A stretch of 64,000 nt of DNA from Halosimplex litoreum (GCF_016065055.1 NZ_CP065856.1:2107836-2171835); one strand, 5' to 3'. Shown: positions 35,767-45,973, counted from the stretch's first letter. Notes: generated by a model not told the origin, from the letters alone. Program-made: numbers and translations.

Positions 35767-36819
35767 TCACCGCTCGTCGACCAGCGGAGCGGCGGCGAGG
35801 CGGGCGGCGGCGATCCCGGTCAGGCCGCGTGCGGTCGCCGAATCGGCCGCGCGGCGTGCGTGAGCGGTCTCCAGCCCGACGCTGTCGGCGACGGGCACCA
35901 GTCTGACGGTCGTCCCGTCGGGCGTCACGTCACAGAGGAGGTACGACTGCGGGAACGAACAGGTCGTCGGCGCCGCGATCTCGCGAACACCGTCAGAGCG
36001 CTGCTCCGACGACCTCTCGCTCGCACCGCTCGCGGGGACGCCGTCGGAACCGTCGTCCGACGAGCCGCCCGAAACCGCCGTCGTCGGGAGGTGGTAGTGG
36101 CCGCTGAGGACGAGGGGCACGTCGCCGCTGGCGAGCGTCTCGACGAGCGGCTCGGGATCGCGCATCGCCGGGATATCAGCCAGCTCGGGCTCGACGGCCG
36201 CGCGGTGGGCGTCGAGCTGGTCGGTCACCGCGGGGAGGTTGTGATGGATCAACACGATGGCAGTCCCCGCGTGCGAGAGCTGGTCGGCCAGCCACTCGCG
36301 CTGGTCGGCGTCGACGTGTCCCTCGTGGCTGTCGGTCAGGCGCTCGGCCGTTCCCGCGCTGTTGAGTCCGACCACGTCGAGGTCGCCCACCCGAACGCGG
36401 TAGGAGAGTCCGTCCGGCCCGCGAGCGACCGGGTCCTCGGGCGTGTAGCGCTCGACGAACCGTCCGAGCGTGGGCGTCTCGTGTTCGTCGCGCTCCTTCG
36501 GCACGTCGTGGTTGCCGGGGACGGCGTGGAAGGGAGCGTCGAGGTCAGCGAGGCTCTCGTCGACCGCCTCGTAGTTCCAGGGCTCGCCGTCCTTGGTCAG
36601 GTCGCCCGGCGAGAGCACCGCGTCCACGTCGCGCTCGGCGATATCGGCGAGGGCGGCCTCGAAGTGCGGGCGCGTCCGCTCGAACAGCTTCGAGGTGCCT
36701 TCCGCTCTGGTCGCGACGTGCGGGTCGGCGACGACCGCGATCCGCGTCGGCTCGCCGGCCGGCCGCGCCAGTCGCGCCAGTATCGTCCCGGGCCCGCCGG
36801 GACCGGTCGGCCGGCTCAC
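35767..36819 (-). CDS. Calcineurin-like metallophosphoesterase
   Basis: 350 residues. The five dinuclear-metal motifs are visible: VADPHV, GDLTKDG, GNHD, LIHHN and SGHYHLPT. No signal peptide. The Ser/Gly/Asp-rich insert around residues 250-270 is probably a surface loop. It may hydrolyse phosphodiesters such as cyclic nucleotides; the substrate cannot be read. Its start overlaps the stop of the preceding gene on the same strand by 4 bp, and it lies downstream of the pst promoter region but in a separate unit. Confidence 0.85.
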   Translation of the reverse strand: MSRPTGPGGPGTILARLARPAGEPTRIAVVADPHVATRAEGTSKLFERTRPHFEAALADIAERDVDAVLSPGDLTKDGEPWNYEAVDESLADLDAPFHAVPGNHDVPKERDEHETPTLGRFVERYTPEDPVARGPDGLSYRVRVGDLDVVGLNSAGTAERLTDSHEGHVDADQREWLADQLSHAGTAIVLIHHNLPAVTDQLDAHRAAVEPELADIPAMRDPEPLVETLASGDVPLVLSGHYHLPTTAVSGGSSDDGSDGVPASGASERSSEQRSDGVREIAAPTTCSFPQSYLLCDVTPDGTTVRLVPVADSVGLETAHARRAADSATARGLTGIAAARLAAAPLVDER

Positions 36820-37298
36820 GGGTCCTCCGGCAGGAAGTCCTCGGGGTGGTCGTGCCCGAACGTAGCCAGATGCGTGCCGTCGAGGAGTTCGACGTGCGAG
36901 TGGAGCCGCCCCCGCTCGCGGGCCGCGGCGGCGAGGTCGGCCGCCGCCGGTTGTCCGAGGTCGACCCCGCCGACCAGCAGGACGGCCAGTCGGCGCTCGG
37001 GGTCGCTCACGCGCGTCACCAGGAATAGATCCGTGCCGACCCGGCGCCGAAACGCCGCCGACTGCCCGAACTCGCCGCGCTCGGCGACCGCGGGGAGCGA
37101 CTCTCCCACGCCGTCCGGGGCGAGATACACCAGCCCGGAGCGGTCGGTCTCGCCCGCGCCGGGCGCGAGCGGGGCGACGTGGCCCGCGCGGACGACGACG
37201 ACCTCCCAGCCGTCCGTCCGCAGCTCCTCGGCCATCTCGTTGGCTTCCCGTACTGTCCGTCCCCAGGGAGACGTCTCGCCGTCCGTATCGACCGACAT
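36816..37298 (-). CDS. Haloarchaeal protein of unknown function
   Basis: 160 residues, soluble. WGRTVREANEMAEELRTDGWEVVVVRAGHVAPL suggests an alpha/beta start; later VGTDLFLVTRVSDPERRLAVLLVGGV gives paired strands; the C-terminus HLATFGHDHPEDFLPEDP is His/Asp-rich. Possibly the DUF7529 type; not certain. Translationally coupled to the phosphoesterase by a 4-bp overlap. ATG 37298 is chosen over an ATG five codons upstream. Confidence 0.65.
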   Translation of the reverse strand: MSVDTDGETSPWGRTVREANEMAEELRTDGWEVVVVRAGHVAPLAPGAGETDRSGLVYLAPDGVGESLPAVAERGEFGQSAAFRRRVGTDLFLVTRVSDPERRLAVLLVGGVDLGQPAAADLAAAARERGRLHSHVELLDGTHLATFGHDHPEDFLPEDP

Positions 37299-37313
37299 AC
37301 CTGTGCCTCTCAC

Positions 37314-37444
37314 TGCTGGCGTATGGGTGTTACGAACGTATGGATAAATAGACTATATTGATGAATATACCTATAATTCTGACCCGTATCTAAACGTATT
37401 ACGAGTCAAAACCTACTTAATTGCTCGATAAAACAATCCTACCG
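37314..37444. promoter_or_regulatory. Divergent promoter region
   Basis: AT-rich gap between the minus-strand gene at 37298 and dppA. A CTACTTAATTGC box near 37408-37419 suits dppA; TATTTATCC (minus strand, near 37338-37346) suits the other gene. TATATT-gatg-AATATA (37354-37369) is an inverted repeat midway between them. Confidence 0.5.
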
Positions 37445-39418
37445 ATGCCAGAAAAACAGACTCGGCGTCGGTTCCTCACTGCGGCGGGCGCGGGTGCCGC
37501 GTCCCTGCTGGCCGGCTGTGGAAGCGACACGTCGGCGCCGACCGACGGTTCGGGTGACGGTTCGAACGAGGACGGTTCGGGTGACGGCTCCAGCGGGTCG
37601 GACGGCTCCGACGGCGGTGACGGGTCGGACGGCTCCGGCGGCGACGGCGAGTCGGACGACGACTCCGAGGAGACCTCGGGCGGGTCCGCCGGCGGCGTCC
37701 TCGACATGATGGCGACCGGGAACATCCAGACGCTGGACCCCATCAACGCGAAGGGGTCGGGCGCGGGCTACGACCAGTACGGTCGCTCGCTCATGGAGTT
37801 CCGGAACGGGCAGTACCCCCCGGAACCGGCGCTGGCCGAGGGCTACGAGCTGTCGGAAGACGGGCTGACCTACACCTTCGACCTCAAGCAGGGCGTGACC
37901 TTCCACGACGGGTCGGAGCTGACCGCCGAGGACGTGGTCTATTCGTTCCGCCGGCTCGCCGAGTCCGAGAACTCGCGCAACCAGGACGACATCATCGGCG
38001 AGACGATGCGCATCCAGCACGAACGGGACGCCGCCCTGACGACCCCCTCGGGCGAGGCGACGGCCGACGACATCGTCCCCGGGTCGCTGGCGGTCGAGGC
38101 GGTCGACGACTACACCTTCGAGATGACGCTCGCCTCGCCGTTCCAGTACACGCTCTTCCAGATCTCCGGCGGCGCGTTCGCGATCCTGCCGGCCAACGCG
38201 GTCGGCGACGTCGAGAGTTACGACGGCGAGTACAGCTACAACGAGTTCTTCAGCACGGAAGGCGACGGTCCGACCTACGCCGGGCTGGGCCCCTTCCAGG
38301 TCGACTCCTGGACGAAGGGCAGCCAGATCCAGCTGTCGGCGTTCGACGACTACTACGGCGAGGGCCCCGAGCTCGACGGGATCACCTACACCGTCGTCTC
38401 CGACGGCCAGACCCGCCTCAACCGCTTCCGCAACGGGAGCGCCCACATCATCGAGTCGCTGCCGACCGCGTCGTTCAACCCCGACAACGTCTCCATCGAG
38501 GAGCGCAACGGCAACCGCTCGGTCGGCACCTACTCCTTCGGGAACGGGACGACGGTCAACTACGGCGAGATCCCCGCGCTGACCACCGAGTACATCGTCT
38601 TCAACACGCTGAACGTCCCCCTGCCGGTCCGGCGGGCGTTCGCCTACGCGATGAACCAGCACGACATCGCCGAGAGCGTCTACAAGGGCACCGGCAAACC
38701 GGCCTACCACATCACGCCGCCCGCGCCGTACCCCACCTTCGAGGACGGCCAGTCCGGCGAGGCGTCCTACGACGCCCACGCCGAGAGCGGGGCCAACTCC
38801 AACACGGAGTTCGGCGCCGACGGCTACCCCTACGGCTACGGCGAGACGCTCCTCGACGAGGCCCGCGCGGTCATGGAGGAGGCGGGCTACGGTCCGGACA
38901 ACCGCTTTTCGATCACGGCGACGACTATCTCCGGCGACGACGGCTACCGCCAGGTGTTCACGCGCCTCCAGCCGAAGCTCAACTCCGCGTACATCGACAT
39001 GGAGATCACCGAGGCGAGCTTCGGGACGATCATCAGCCAGGCCATCTCCGGCTCGATGGAGGTGTTCGGCCTCGGCGACGGCATGGAGTACCCCGGCCCG
39101 CAGAACTTCCTGCGATTCCTCCACGGCTCGAACCCGAGCACGCAGTTCACTCGCTGGGGCGCCGAGGACAGCTACTACAGCGAGGAGTACCGCGGGATCG
39201 CCCGCGAGGCCTGGGACGAGAACTACGCCGCCGAAGGGACCACCCAGGAAGACCACAACGAGGCGTTCCAGACCGTCGAGGAGATCAACTGGGCGTCCGT
39301 TCAGGAACTGCCCTTCCTGCACCCCACCAGCCAGCGCCTGTGGCACGACTCCGTCGACGTCGAGATGTACGGCGTCATGGAGAACCAGACGTTCGACCAG
39401 GTCACGCTCGACGAGTGA
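37445..39418 (+). CDS. dppA: Oligopeptide/dipeptide-binding Tat lipoprotein
   Basis: 657 residues, SBP_bac_5 family. Signal RRRFLTAAGAGAASLLAGC with lipobox Cys; a long Gly/Ser/Asp tether (about 25-85); then the binding fold with LDPINAKGSG, YELSEDGLTYTFDLKQGVTF and SELTAEDVVYSFRRL, classic motifs of peptide-binding proteins. It delivers substrate to the downstream permeases. The first of five transporter genes on the plus strand. ATG 37445 gives a complete signal; 37421 would precede it needlessly. Confidence 0.92.
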   Translation: MPEKQTRRRFLTAAGAGAASLLAGCGSDTSAPTDGSGDGSNEDGSGDGSSGSDGSDGGDGSDGSGGDGESDDDSEETSGGSAGGVLDMMATGNIQTLDPINAKGSGAGYDQYGRSLMEFRNGQYPPEPALAEGYELSEDGLTYTFDLKQGVTFHDGSELTAEDVVYSFRRLAESENSRNQDDIIGETMRIQHERDAALTTPSGEATADDIVPGSLAVEAVDDYTFEMTLASPFQYTLFQISGGAFAILPANAVGDVESYDGEYSYNEFFSTEGDGPTYAGLGPFQVDSWTKGSQIQLSAFDDYYGEGPELDGITYTVVSDGQTRLNRFRNGSAHIIESLPTASFNPDNVSIEERNGNRSVGTYSFGNGTTVNYGEIPALTTEYIVFNTLNVPLPVRRAFAYAMNQHDIAESVYKGTGKPAYHITPPAPYPTFEDGQSGEASYDAHAESGANSNTEFGADGYPYGYGETLLDEARAVMEEAGYGPDNRFSITATTISGDDGYRQVFTRLQPKLNSAYIDMEITEASFGTIISQAISGSMEVFGLGDGMEYPGPQNFLRFLHGSNPSTQFTRWGAEDSYYSEEYRGIAREAWDENYAAEGTTQEDHNEAFQTVEEINWASVQELPFLHPTSQRLWHDSVDVEMYGVMENQTFDQVTLDE

Positions 39419-39572
39419 CGCGGGTCGGCCGGGCGTCGAGTCCCGGCCGACTGGCGGCTTCGACGCGACAGATTTCGATAGTTCACATGTATCTGCGACA
39501 GCGCGAGACGGGTTCGGGGCCCAGTCACCGAGAACAGCGACGACGGCGAGCGACCCGCGGGGGTGACCGCGG

Positions 39573-40592
39573 GTGAGCAGGCTGACGTACGTCGTCAAGC
39601 GGTTCCTGCTCGCGGTCCCGGTCGTCTGGCTCGGCACGACGATGACGTGGTTCATCGTCTTCATGGGTCCTATCGACCCCGCGACCAGGCTGCTCAGCCA
39701 GGGCCAGACCAGAAATCCCGCCGCCTACCGGGCTGCCCAGGAGCAGCTCGGGCTCGACACGCCGCCGCTGGAGCACTACGTCGAGTACATGACCAACTTG
39801 CTCACCTTCGACCTGGGCCAGACGTTCCTGCTCTACCAGGGGTCGTCGGTCAACGCGCTGATCCTCGATTTCCTGCCGCGGACGCTGTGGCTCGGCTTCT
39901 GGTCGGTGCTCATCGCCGTCCTGATCGGCGTGCCGCTGGGCTTTTACGCGGGGATGCGCTCGAACACGGCCGCCGACTACCTCGCGTCGTTCGGCGGTAT
40001 CGTCTGGCGCGCCATGCCGAACTTCTGGCTGGCTATCATGCTGCTCGCGCTTTTGGGCAGCCTCCAGGGGCTGGTCGGGGTCAGCTGGCAGAACTTTCTC
40101 GTCCCCATCGACGCCATCTCCGGGAGCCCGGACATGTCCCGCATCGGGACCGTCGACGGCTTCCTCGCGGCGACCAAGAAGGTGTTACCCGCGGCGCTGG
40201 TACTCGGGTCGGCGTCGATGGGCAACGAGATGCGGATCGGGCGGACGGCCGTCCTCGAAGTGCGCAACGAGGACTTCGTCGACATGGCGAAGGCGAAGGG
40301 CGTCTCCGACCGCGCCCTCGTCTGGAAACACGTCCTGCGCAACGCACTGGTGCCGCTGGTGCCGATCATCACCAGCGAGGCGTTCCTGCTGATCGGCGGG
40401 TCGGTCCTCGTCGAGACCGTCTTCGGCATCAACGGCATCGGCTGGCTGTTCTTCCGGGCGGCCATCCAGGGCGACCTGCCGCTGGTCGGCACACTCATGT
40501 ACGTCTTCATCCTCATCATCGTCGGCATCAACCTGGTACAGGACCTGCTGTACACGATCATCGACCCCCGGGTCGGACTGGAGGGCGCCTGA
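39573..40592 (+). CDS. dppB: Peptide ABC transporter permease DppB
   Basis: 339 residues, six hydrophobic helices. N-terminal VKRFLLAVPVVWLGTTMTWF and the cytoplasmic EAA loop NEDFVDMAKAKGVSDRALVWKHVLRNAL identify the DppB/OppB family. GTG start at 39573. The 150-bp gap after dppA shows no clear terminator, so they are probably co-transcribed. Confidence 0.93.
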   Translation: MSRLTYVVKRFLLAVPVVWLGTTMTWFIVFMGPIDPATRLLSQGQTRNPAAYRAAQEQLGLDTPPLEHYVEYMTNLLTFDLGQTFLLYQGSSVNALILDFLPRTLWLGFWSVLIAVLIGVPLGFYAGMRSNTAADYLASFGGIVWRAMPNFWLAIMLLALLGSLQGLVGVSWQNFLVPIDAISGSPDMSRIGTVDGFLAATKKVLPAALVLGSASMGNEMRIGRTAVLEVRNEDFVDMAKAKGVSDRALVWKHVLRNALVPLVPIITSEAFLLIGGSVLVETVFGINGIGWLFFRAAIQGDLPLVGTLMYVFILIIVGINLVQDLLYTIIDPRVGLEGA

Positions 40593-40593
40593 G

Positions 40594-42054
40594 ATGGCGG
40601 GTACGACGGCCGACCCCGAACGCGCCTCGACCGCTCTTCCGACCGAGTCGCCGGCGCTCGTCTGGGCGGCCGCCGGCGTCGCGCTGTTCGCGCTGGAGTT
40701 CGGCGCGCTCGCGACCTTCCTGACCGGCATGGTCGCGGACGGCCTCGCGTTCGTCCCGCCGCTGGGCCCGGCCCAGCCGGTCGTCGCGACGCTGGTCGAG
40801 TGGGCGAACGCCGCCCAGTCCGTCGCCCGCGAGGTGCCGACGCTGCTCTCGCGGGAGACGGTCCCCAACGGCGGGTACTGGAACGGGAATCGGTGGGTCG
40901 GCACCTTCCTCGGACTGGAGCCCGCGATCGCCTGGGCGGTGCGGGTGGCGCTGGTCTACGGCTACGCCTTCGCCTGCGCCGGCTGGGCGGTCTTCGGCTA
41001 CCGGCTCTACCGCCGGGAGATCCGCCCGACCGAGTGGAGCCCCCGGGACGACGTGGTCGATCGCTTCCGCTCGCACACCTGGGGGAAGTTCGGACTCCTC
41101 GTCGTGTTCATGTTCGTCGTCATGGCCGTCTTCGCGCCCGCGCTGGGGCCGACGACCGTCGAACAGAACATGCGCGACTCGTACTCCAACGAGATCAGCT
41201 ACTGGAACAGCGACGTGGGAGAGGTCCAGACGACGCTGGTCGGCCAGGCCAACCTCGAATCCCAGTCGACCGGCACCAGCTCGCGGGTGATGCCCTTCTC
41301 CTACGACGATTACAACCGCTATCACCCGTTCGGGACGCTCCCGACCGGTCGGGATCTGTTCACCTTCATCGCCACCGGGTCGCGCATCTCGCTCATCATC
41401 GGCGTGCTCTCGGTCGGACTGAGCGCGTTGCTGGCCGCCTCGCTCGCGCTCGTAGCCGCCTACTACCGCGGTCGCGTCGACCTGGGGATGGTGTTGCTCT
41501 CGGACGCGGTGATGGCGATGCCGCAGCTACTGCTGTTGATCATGCTCACGCAGGTGCTCGCCGAGACCTGGATCGGCGGGATCTACAGCGGCGCGTTCGT
41601 CCTCGCGCTCATCTTCGCCGGCACCGGCTGGACGTACATGTGGCGGTCGGTCCGCGGCCCGGCCCTCCAGGTCGCCCAGCGCCAGTGGGTCGACGCCGCC
41701 CGCAGCTTCGGGCAGAAACCCCGGGTGATCATGCGTCGGCACATGCTGCCGTACATCACCGGCTACCTGCTCGTCTACGGGTCGATGACGCTCGGCGGCG
41801 CCATCATCGCCATCGCCGGCCTCTCCTTTTTGGGGCTGGGCGTCTCACCGCCCACGCCCGAGTGGGGCCGGGCGATCAACCTCGGTCAGGACTACGTCAC
41901 GACCGGGTCGTGGCACATCTCGCTCGTCCCCGGGATCCTGATCACGATCGTGGTCACCGGGTTCAACGCGCTGGGCGACGGGGTCCGCGACGCCATCGAC
42001 CCCCAGTCCGACAGCGCCGGCGGCGCCGCGGCCGGGCGAGGTGGTGGCGCGTGA
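40594..42054 (+). CDS. dppC: Peptide ABC transporter permease DppC (extended)
   Basis: 486 residues, longer than the usual ~300. The C-terminal part has the EAA loop RQWVDAARSFGQKPRVIMRRHMLP and six helices. The first ~150 residues add two or three hydrophobic helices, and a further extracellular segment (about 185-245) precedes the core. ATG 40594 follows the dppB stop by 1 bp, and its stop overlaps dppD. Confidence 0.92.
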   Translation: MAGTTADPERASTALPTESPALVWAAAGVALFALEFGALATFLTGMVADGLAFVPPLGPAQPVVATLVEWANAAQSVAREVPTLLSRETVPNGGYWNGNRWVGTFLGLEPAIAWAVRVALVYGYAFACAGWAVFGYRLYRREIRPTEWSPRDDVVDRFRSHTWGKFGLLVVFMFVVMAVFAPALGPTTVEQNMRDSYSNEISYWNSDVGEVQTTLVGQANLESQSTGTSSRVMPFSYDDYNRYHPFGTLPTGRDLFTFIATGSRISLIIGVLSVGLSALLAASLALVAAYYRGRVDLGMVLLSDAVMAMPQLLLLIMLTQVLAETWIGGIYSGAFVLALIFAGTGWTYMWRSVRGPALQVAQRQWVDAARSFGQKPRVIMRRHMLPYITGYLLVYGSMTLGGAIIAIAGLSFLGLGVSPPTPEWGRAINLGQDYVTTGSWHISLVPGILITIVVTGFNALGDGVRDAIDPQSDSAGGAAAGRGGGA

Positions 42055-43106
42055 GCGACGCCGAGCCGCTGCTGGCCGTCGAGGGCCTGCGGACCGTCTT
42101 CCACACTGACCGCGAGGAGATCCACGCCGTCGACGGCGTCTCCTTCGAGGTCCGCGCCGGCGAGACCGTCGGGCTGGTCGGCGAGTCCGGGTCGGGCAAG
42201 TCCGTCACCGCCCGCTCCATCCTCGGACTGGTCGACAGCCCCGGCGCGATCGAGGAGGGGTCGATCCGCTTCCGCGGCGAGGACCTCACCGAGGGCACCT
42301 GGGAGGCCCACCGCGGCGACATCGCCATCGTGTTCCAGGACCCCGGCAGCGCGCTGAACCCCGTCTACACCGTCGGCAACCAGATCCACGAAGCGCTGAA
42401 GATCCACCAGGACCTCCGCGGGCGCGAGGCCCGCGACCGTGCGGTCGAACTCCTCGAAGACGTGGGTATCCCCGACGCCGCGACGCGGGTGGGTGAGTAC
42501 CCCCATCAGCTGTCGGGCGGCATGCAACAGCGGGCGGTCATCGCGATGGCGCTGGCCTGCGACCCCGACCTGCTCGTCTGCGACGAGCCGACGACCGCGC
42601 TGGACGTGACCATCCAGGCGCAGATCCTCGACCTGCTCGCCGAGTTGCAGCGCGAGGAGGACCTGGCGATCCTCTTTATCACCCACGACATGGGCGTCAT
42701 CGAGGACGCCACCGACCGGGTGAACGTCGTCTACGCCGGCGAGGTGGTCGAGCGCGCGCCGACCGACGCGCTGTTCGAGACGCCACAGCATCCCTACACG
42801 CGGGCACTGTTACGGTCGATCCCCGGACGGACGCCGCCGGACGAGCCCCTGCCGACCATCGCGGGCGAAGTGCCGACGCCGACGGGACCGGCCACCGACT
42901 GCCGGTTCGCCCCGCGGTGTCCCGAGGCGTTCGGTGCCTGTCGGGAGGTCGACCCCGAGCACGAGAACGTGGGCACGGCGGGCGTCGACCGGACCGCTGC
43001 CTGTCTGCTCCACGACGACCGTTATCCGAACGGCACCGACCTGGACGGGCGTTCGGGGGAGTCGACGCGTGACGGCGTCCGGTCCGACGGGGGTGAGGAC
43101 GCGTGA
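42051..43106 (+). CDS. dppD: Peptide ABC transporter ATPase DppD
   Basis: 351 residues. Walker [13 protein letters not shown]-loop [11 protein letters not shown], signature LSGGMQQR, Walker [13 protein letters not shown] and His-loop ITHDMGV. The C-terminal oligo/dipeptide domain has [14 protein letters not shown], which in this family can bind an Fe-S cluster. GTG 42051 overlaps dppC by 4 bp; the open frame running far upstream is a shadow. Confidence 0.94.
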   Translation: MSDAEPLLAVEGLRTVFHTDREEIHAVDGVSFEVRAGETVGLVGESGSGKSVTARSILGLVDSPGAIEEGSIRFRGEDLTEGTWEAHRGDIAIVFQDPGSALNPVYTVGNQIHEALKIHQDLRGREARDRAVELLEDVGIPDAATRVGEYPHQLSGGMQQRAVIAMALACDPDLLVCDEPTTALDVTIQAQILDLLAELQREEDLAILFITHDMGVIEDATDRVNVVYAGEVVERAPTDALFETPQHPYTRALLRSIPGRTPPDEPLPTIAGEVPTPTGPATDCRFAPRCPEAFGACREVDPEHENVGTAGVDRTAACLLHDDRYPNGTDLDGRSGESTRDGVRSDGGEDA

Positions 43107-44809
43107 GTCCCGATCCGGCGACCGGCCAGACCGCGACCCACGACGACCCGGCGGCAGCCGACCGAGGCGACCGGCTAGTGTCGGTGCGCGAGCTGCGGAC
43201 CTACTACGACGAGCGGACGCTGCTCTCGCGGTCGCCACCGGTCAAGGCCGTCGACGGCGTCTCCCTCGACCTGTTCGAGGGTGAGACGCTCGGGCTGGTC
43301 GGCGAGTCTGGCTGTGGCAAGACGACGTTCGGCCGCACGCTCGTCGGCCTGGAGGACGCGACGAGCGGGACCGTCGAGGTCGAGGGTCGCGACGTGACCG
43401 ACGGCGACGACGCCGACTGGCGGCGCCGCGTCGGCATGGTGTTCCAGGACCCCGACGAGAGCCTCAACGACCGCCAGACCGTCGGCCAGATCGTTCGCGA
43501 ACCGCTGGAGGCACAGGGCTGGCCGCGGCTCTCGGTCGCCGTCGAGGGCGTCCCCGAGGCGACGGTCTCGGGGTCCGGCCCGGTCGTGGGCGGACGCGTC
43601 GAGAGCGAACGCGTCGAGAGCGGTGGTAGCGCGACGGCGGACGTGACGAGCCGGGCCGGCGAGTCCGACGCGGCGAGCGTCACCGGCGACCCAGAGAACG
43701 GCCCGGACGTGGCGGTCGACCTCGCTGGTGGGACCCACGAGGTGTCGGTCCGCGAGCGGCTCCCGCTGACGGCCGAGGACGTGACGGTGTCGGTCGACCG
43801 CGGCGAGCGCCCGACCGTGTCGGTGCGCGTCGGGAAGTCCGTCGCCGAGCTGCGCCGCGACCGCGCCGAGGAACTGCTCGCTCGCGTCGGGCTCGGCGAG
43901 GAGCACGTCCGGCGGTACCCCCACCAGTTCTCCGGCGGGCAGCGCCAGCGGGTCGGTATCGCCCGTGCGCTGGCGCTCGAACCCGACTTCCTCGTGCTCG
44001 ACGAGCCCGTGAGCGCGCTGGACGTGAGCGTCCAGGCGCGGATCATCAACCTGCTGGAGGAGATCCAGGACGACCTGGGGCTGACGTACCTCTTCATCGC
44101 CCACGACCTCTCGGTCGTCCGCCACATCGCCGACCGGGTCGCGGTGATGTACCTCGGTAACGTGGTCGAACTCGGGTCGACGGAGTCGGTGTTCGCCGAC
44201 CCCAGTCACCCCTACACGCTGTCGCTGCTGTCGGCGATCCCCGGCAGCGGCTCGCCGTGGGACGGCGAGCGGGTGACCCTCCGCGGGACGCCGCCGAGCC
44301 CGCGGGACCCGCCGTCGGGGTGCCCGTTCGCGACGCGCTGCCCGGCGAAGATCCGCTCCGACGAGTTCGACCTCCCGGAGGACACCTGGCGGGCGCTCGA
44401 CGAGTTACGGGTCGTCTTCCGGACGCGCGCCCGCTCGGAGGACTCCGTCGCCGAACGAGCGCGTGCGCTGGTCGGCCTGCCCGTCGACGCCGAGGCCATC
44501 GACGACGCGGCCGACGAACTCCTGAGCGAGGTCGACCTCCCTCCGGCGGCCCGGTCGGTCGTCGACGAGGCCGTCGACCTCGCGACGGCCGGCGAGGACC
44601 GCGCGGCCGCCGACCGGCTGCGCGAGGCGTTCGGGTCCCGTTGTGACGCGGAGGCGCCCGACGCCTACGCGACCGGCGACGGCGAGCGCGAGAGCCGGTG
44701 TCTCCGCTCGGAGGACGGGTCCCGCGGGGTCGCCGAGACCGTCGCCGACCGGGAGCGGGGGTCCGGCGGCGGCGCGGACGACCGTTCCGGCGGGGGCGAG
44801 GGTGACTGA
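43103..44809 (+). CDS. dppF: Peptide ABC transporter ATPase DppF with inserted domain
   Basis: 568 residues, about 240 more than a standard DppF. Walker A GESGCGKTTFG, Q-loop VFQDPDESLND, signature FSGGQRQR and Walker B FLVLDEPVSALD are intact. About 105 residues (roughly 141-245) are inserted between Q-loop and signature, with beta-type pieces (LSVAVEGVPEATVSGSG, VTVSVDRGERPTVSVRVG). A second, acidic extension follows the C-terminal CPFATRCP motif (after about 430). GTG start overlaps dppD (GTGA). Confidence 0.92.
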   Translation: MSPDPATGQTATHDDPAAADRGDRLVSVRELRTYYDERTLLSRSPPVKAVDGVSLDLFEGETLGLVGESGCGKTTFGRTLVGLEDATSGTVEVEGRDVTDGDDADWRRRVGMVFQDPDESLNDRQTVGQIVREPLEAQGWPRLSVAVEGVPEATVSGSGPVVGGRVESERVESGGSATADVTSRAGESDAASVTGDPENGPDVAVDLAGGTHEVSVRERLPLTAEDVTVSVDRGERPTVSVRVGKSVAELRRDRAEELLARVGLGEEHVRRYPHQFSGGQRQRVGIARALALEPDFLVLDEPVSALDVSVQARIINLLEEIQDDLGLTYLFIAHDLSVVRHIADRVAVMYLGNVVELGSTESVFADPSHPYTLSLLSAIPGSGSPWDGERVTLRGTPPSPRDPPSGCPFATRCPAKIRSDEFDLPEDTWRALDELRVVFRTRARSEDSVAERARALVGLPVDAEAIDDAADELLSEVDLPPAARSVVDEAVDLATAGEDRAAADRLREAFGSRCDAEAPDAYATGDGERESRCLRSEDGSRGVAETVADRERGSGGGADDRSGGGEGD

Positions 44810-45590
44810 CGCCGCCGAGCGGCGGGCGGTCGCCGAACGGGCCGCTCGCGCCGGCGGCGAGGTCGCCGCGTCGCTGTTCCGCGAGGACCTGGCCGTCGAG
44901 ACGAAGGACAACGAGACGGACTACGTGACGCGGGCCGACCGCGAGGCCCAGGAGGCGGTGACTGCGGTCCTCCGCGAGCGGTACCCGACCGAGCCGGTCG
45001 TCGGCGAGGAGGCCGAGGCGCGCAAGACCGTCCCCGAACGCGGGCCGGCGTGGGTCGTCGATCCGATCGACGGGAGTCACAACTACGTCCGCGGCGGTCG
45101 CGTCTGGGGCACCTGCGTCGCCGCCGTCCGCGACGGCGAACCGGTCGCCGCGGCGACGGTCTGTCCCGCACTGGGCGACGCCTACGTCGCCGGCGACGGG
45201 TCGACCGAGCGCAACGGACGCGTCGTCGGCGTCAGCGACCGCTCGAACCCGGCGACCTGTAGCGTCGCGCCGACGGTCTGGTGGCCCAGCGATCGCCGCG
45301 ACGAGTTCGCCCGCGCGAGCGAGGCGGTCGTCACTCGCTTCGGCGACCTCCGGCGGCCGGGCTCGGTTCAGGTCGCGCTCGCGCAGGTCGCCGCCGGCCG
45401 CCTCGACGGCGCGGTCACCAACGTCGCGGTCAACCCCTGGGACAGTCTCGCCGGCGTCCACCTCGTCCGTCGGGCCGGCGGCCGCGTCACCGACCTGTCG
45501 GGCGACCCCTGGCGCCACGACGCGACGGGGCTGGTCGCGTCGAACGGCGCGGTCCACGACGCCGTGCTCGCGGCCGCGAGAGAGATCTGA
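44802..45590 (+). CDS. Inositol monophosphatase-family phosphatase
   Basis: 262 residues. Metal site residues in VGEEAE and the diagnostic DPIDGSHNYVRG, plus a C-terminal WDSLAGVHLVRRAGGRVTD, fit the IMPase/FBPase superfamily. The archaeal family includes enzymes with both inositol and fructose-1,6-bisphosphate activity. GTG 44802 overlaps the end of dppF by 8 bp, so it is probably translated with the transporter. The NPWD-type pattern is intact. Confidence 0.9.
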   Translation: MTDAAERRAVAERAARAGGEVAASLFREDLAVETKDNETDYVTRADREAQEAVTAVLRERYPTEPVVGEEAEARKTVPERGPAWVVDPIDGSHNYVRGGRVWGTCVAAVRDGEPVAAATVCPALGDAYVAGDGSTERNGRVVGVSDRSNPATCSVAPTVWWPSDRRDEFARASEAVVTRFGDLRRPGSVQVALAQVAAGRLDGAVTNVAVNPWDSLAGVHLVRRAGGRVTDLSGDPWRHDATGLVASNGAVHDAVLAAAREI

Positions 45591-45973
45591 ACTCCTCGCG
45601 GCGGATCTCGATAGCCGTGCAGTGATCTATGTAGCCCCACGGGACGGTCTTAGCGAGATACTTCCCGCGCGACGCGAGATGTCCGGTGGCGTGTCCGGGC
45701 TGTCAGGCATGCACCATCTCTCGGGCGGTCCGCCGCTCCCGCGAACCGTTCGAATCCCCGCACGCCGGTGGGCCGCGGGTGGACCGCACCCCGATCGCTC
45801 ACCGTTCGGCGCCGGTCGACCGTCGGCCGTCCGAGCTCCCCGGCCGACACGTCGCCGGTCTCGGTTCGACTATAGACCGCTACGTACCCGCTGGTAGTAG
45901 TAATATAAACCGCCTACATAGTCGGTCGGAATCCTCTACCTATGTGTTCCGACCGCTCCACGGGTGAGATCCG
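45591..45973 (+). promoter_or_regulatory. Intergenic region with promoter and palindrome for the phosphatase-ppk unit
   Basis: About 380 bp without a convincing gene. TAATATAAAC at 45901-45910 is a good TATA box. GGTCGGAA (45924-45931) and TTCCGACC (45947-45954) form a perfect 8-bp inverted repeat, the left arm near the expected transcription start. An 11-codon frame starts at ATG 45942 inside the loop and stops within the GTG of the next gene (GTGA). Confidence 0.55.

Noticed and set aside
37439..39664. 741-codon minus-strand open frame over dppA
   Set aside because: Shadow of dppA; dppA has signal peptide and family motifs.
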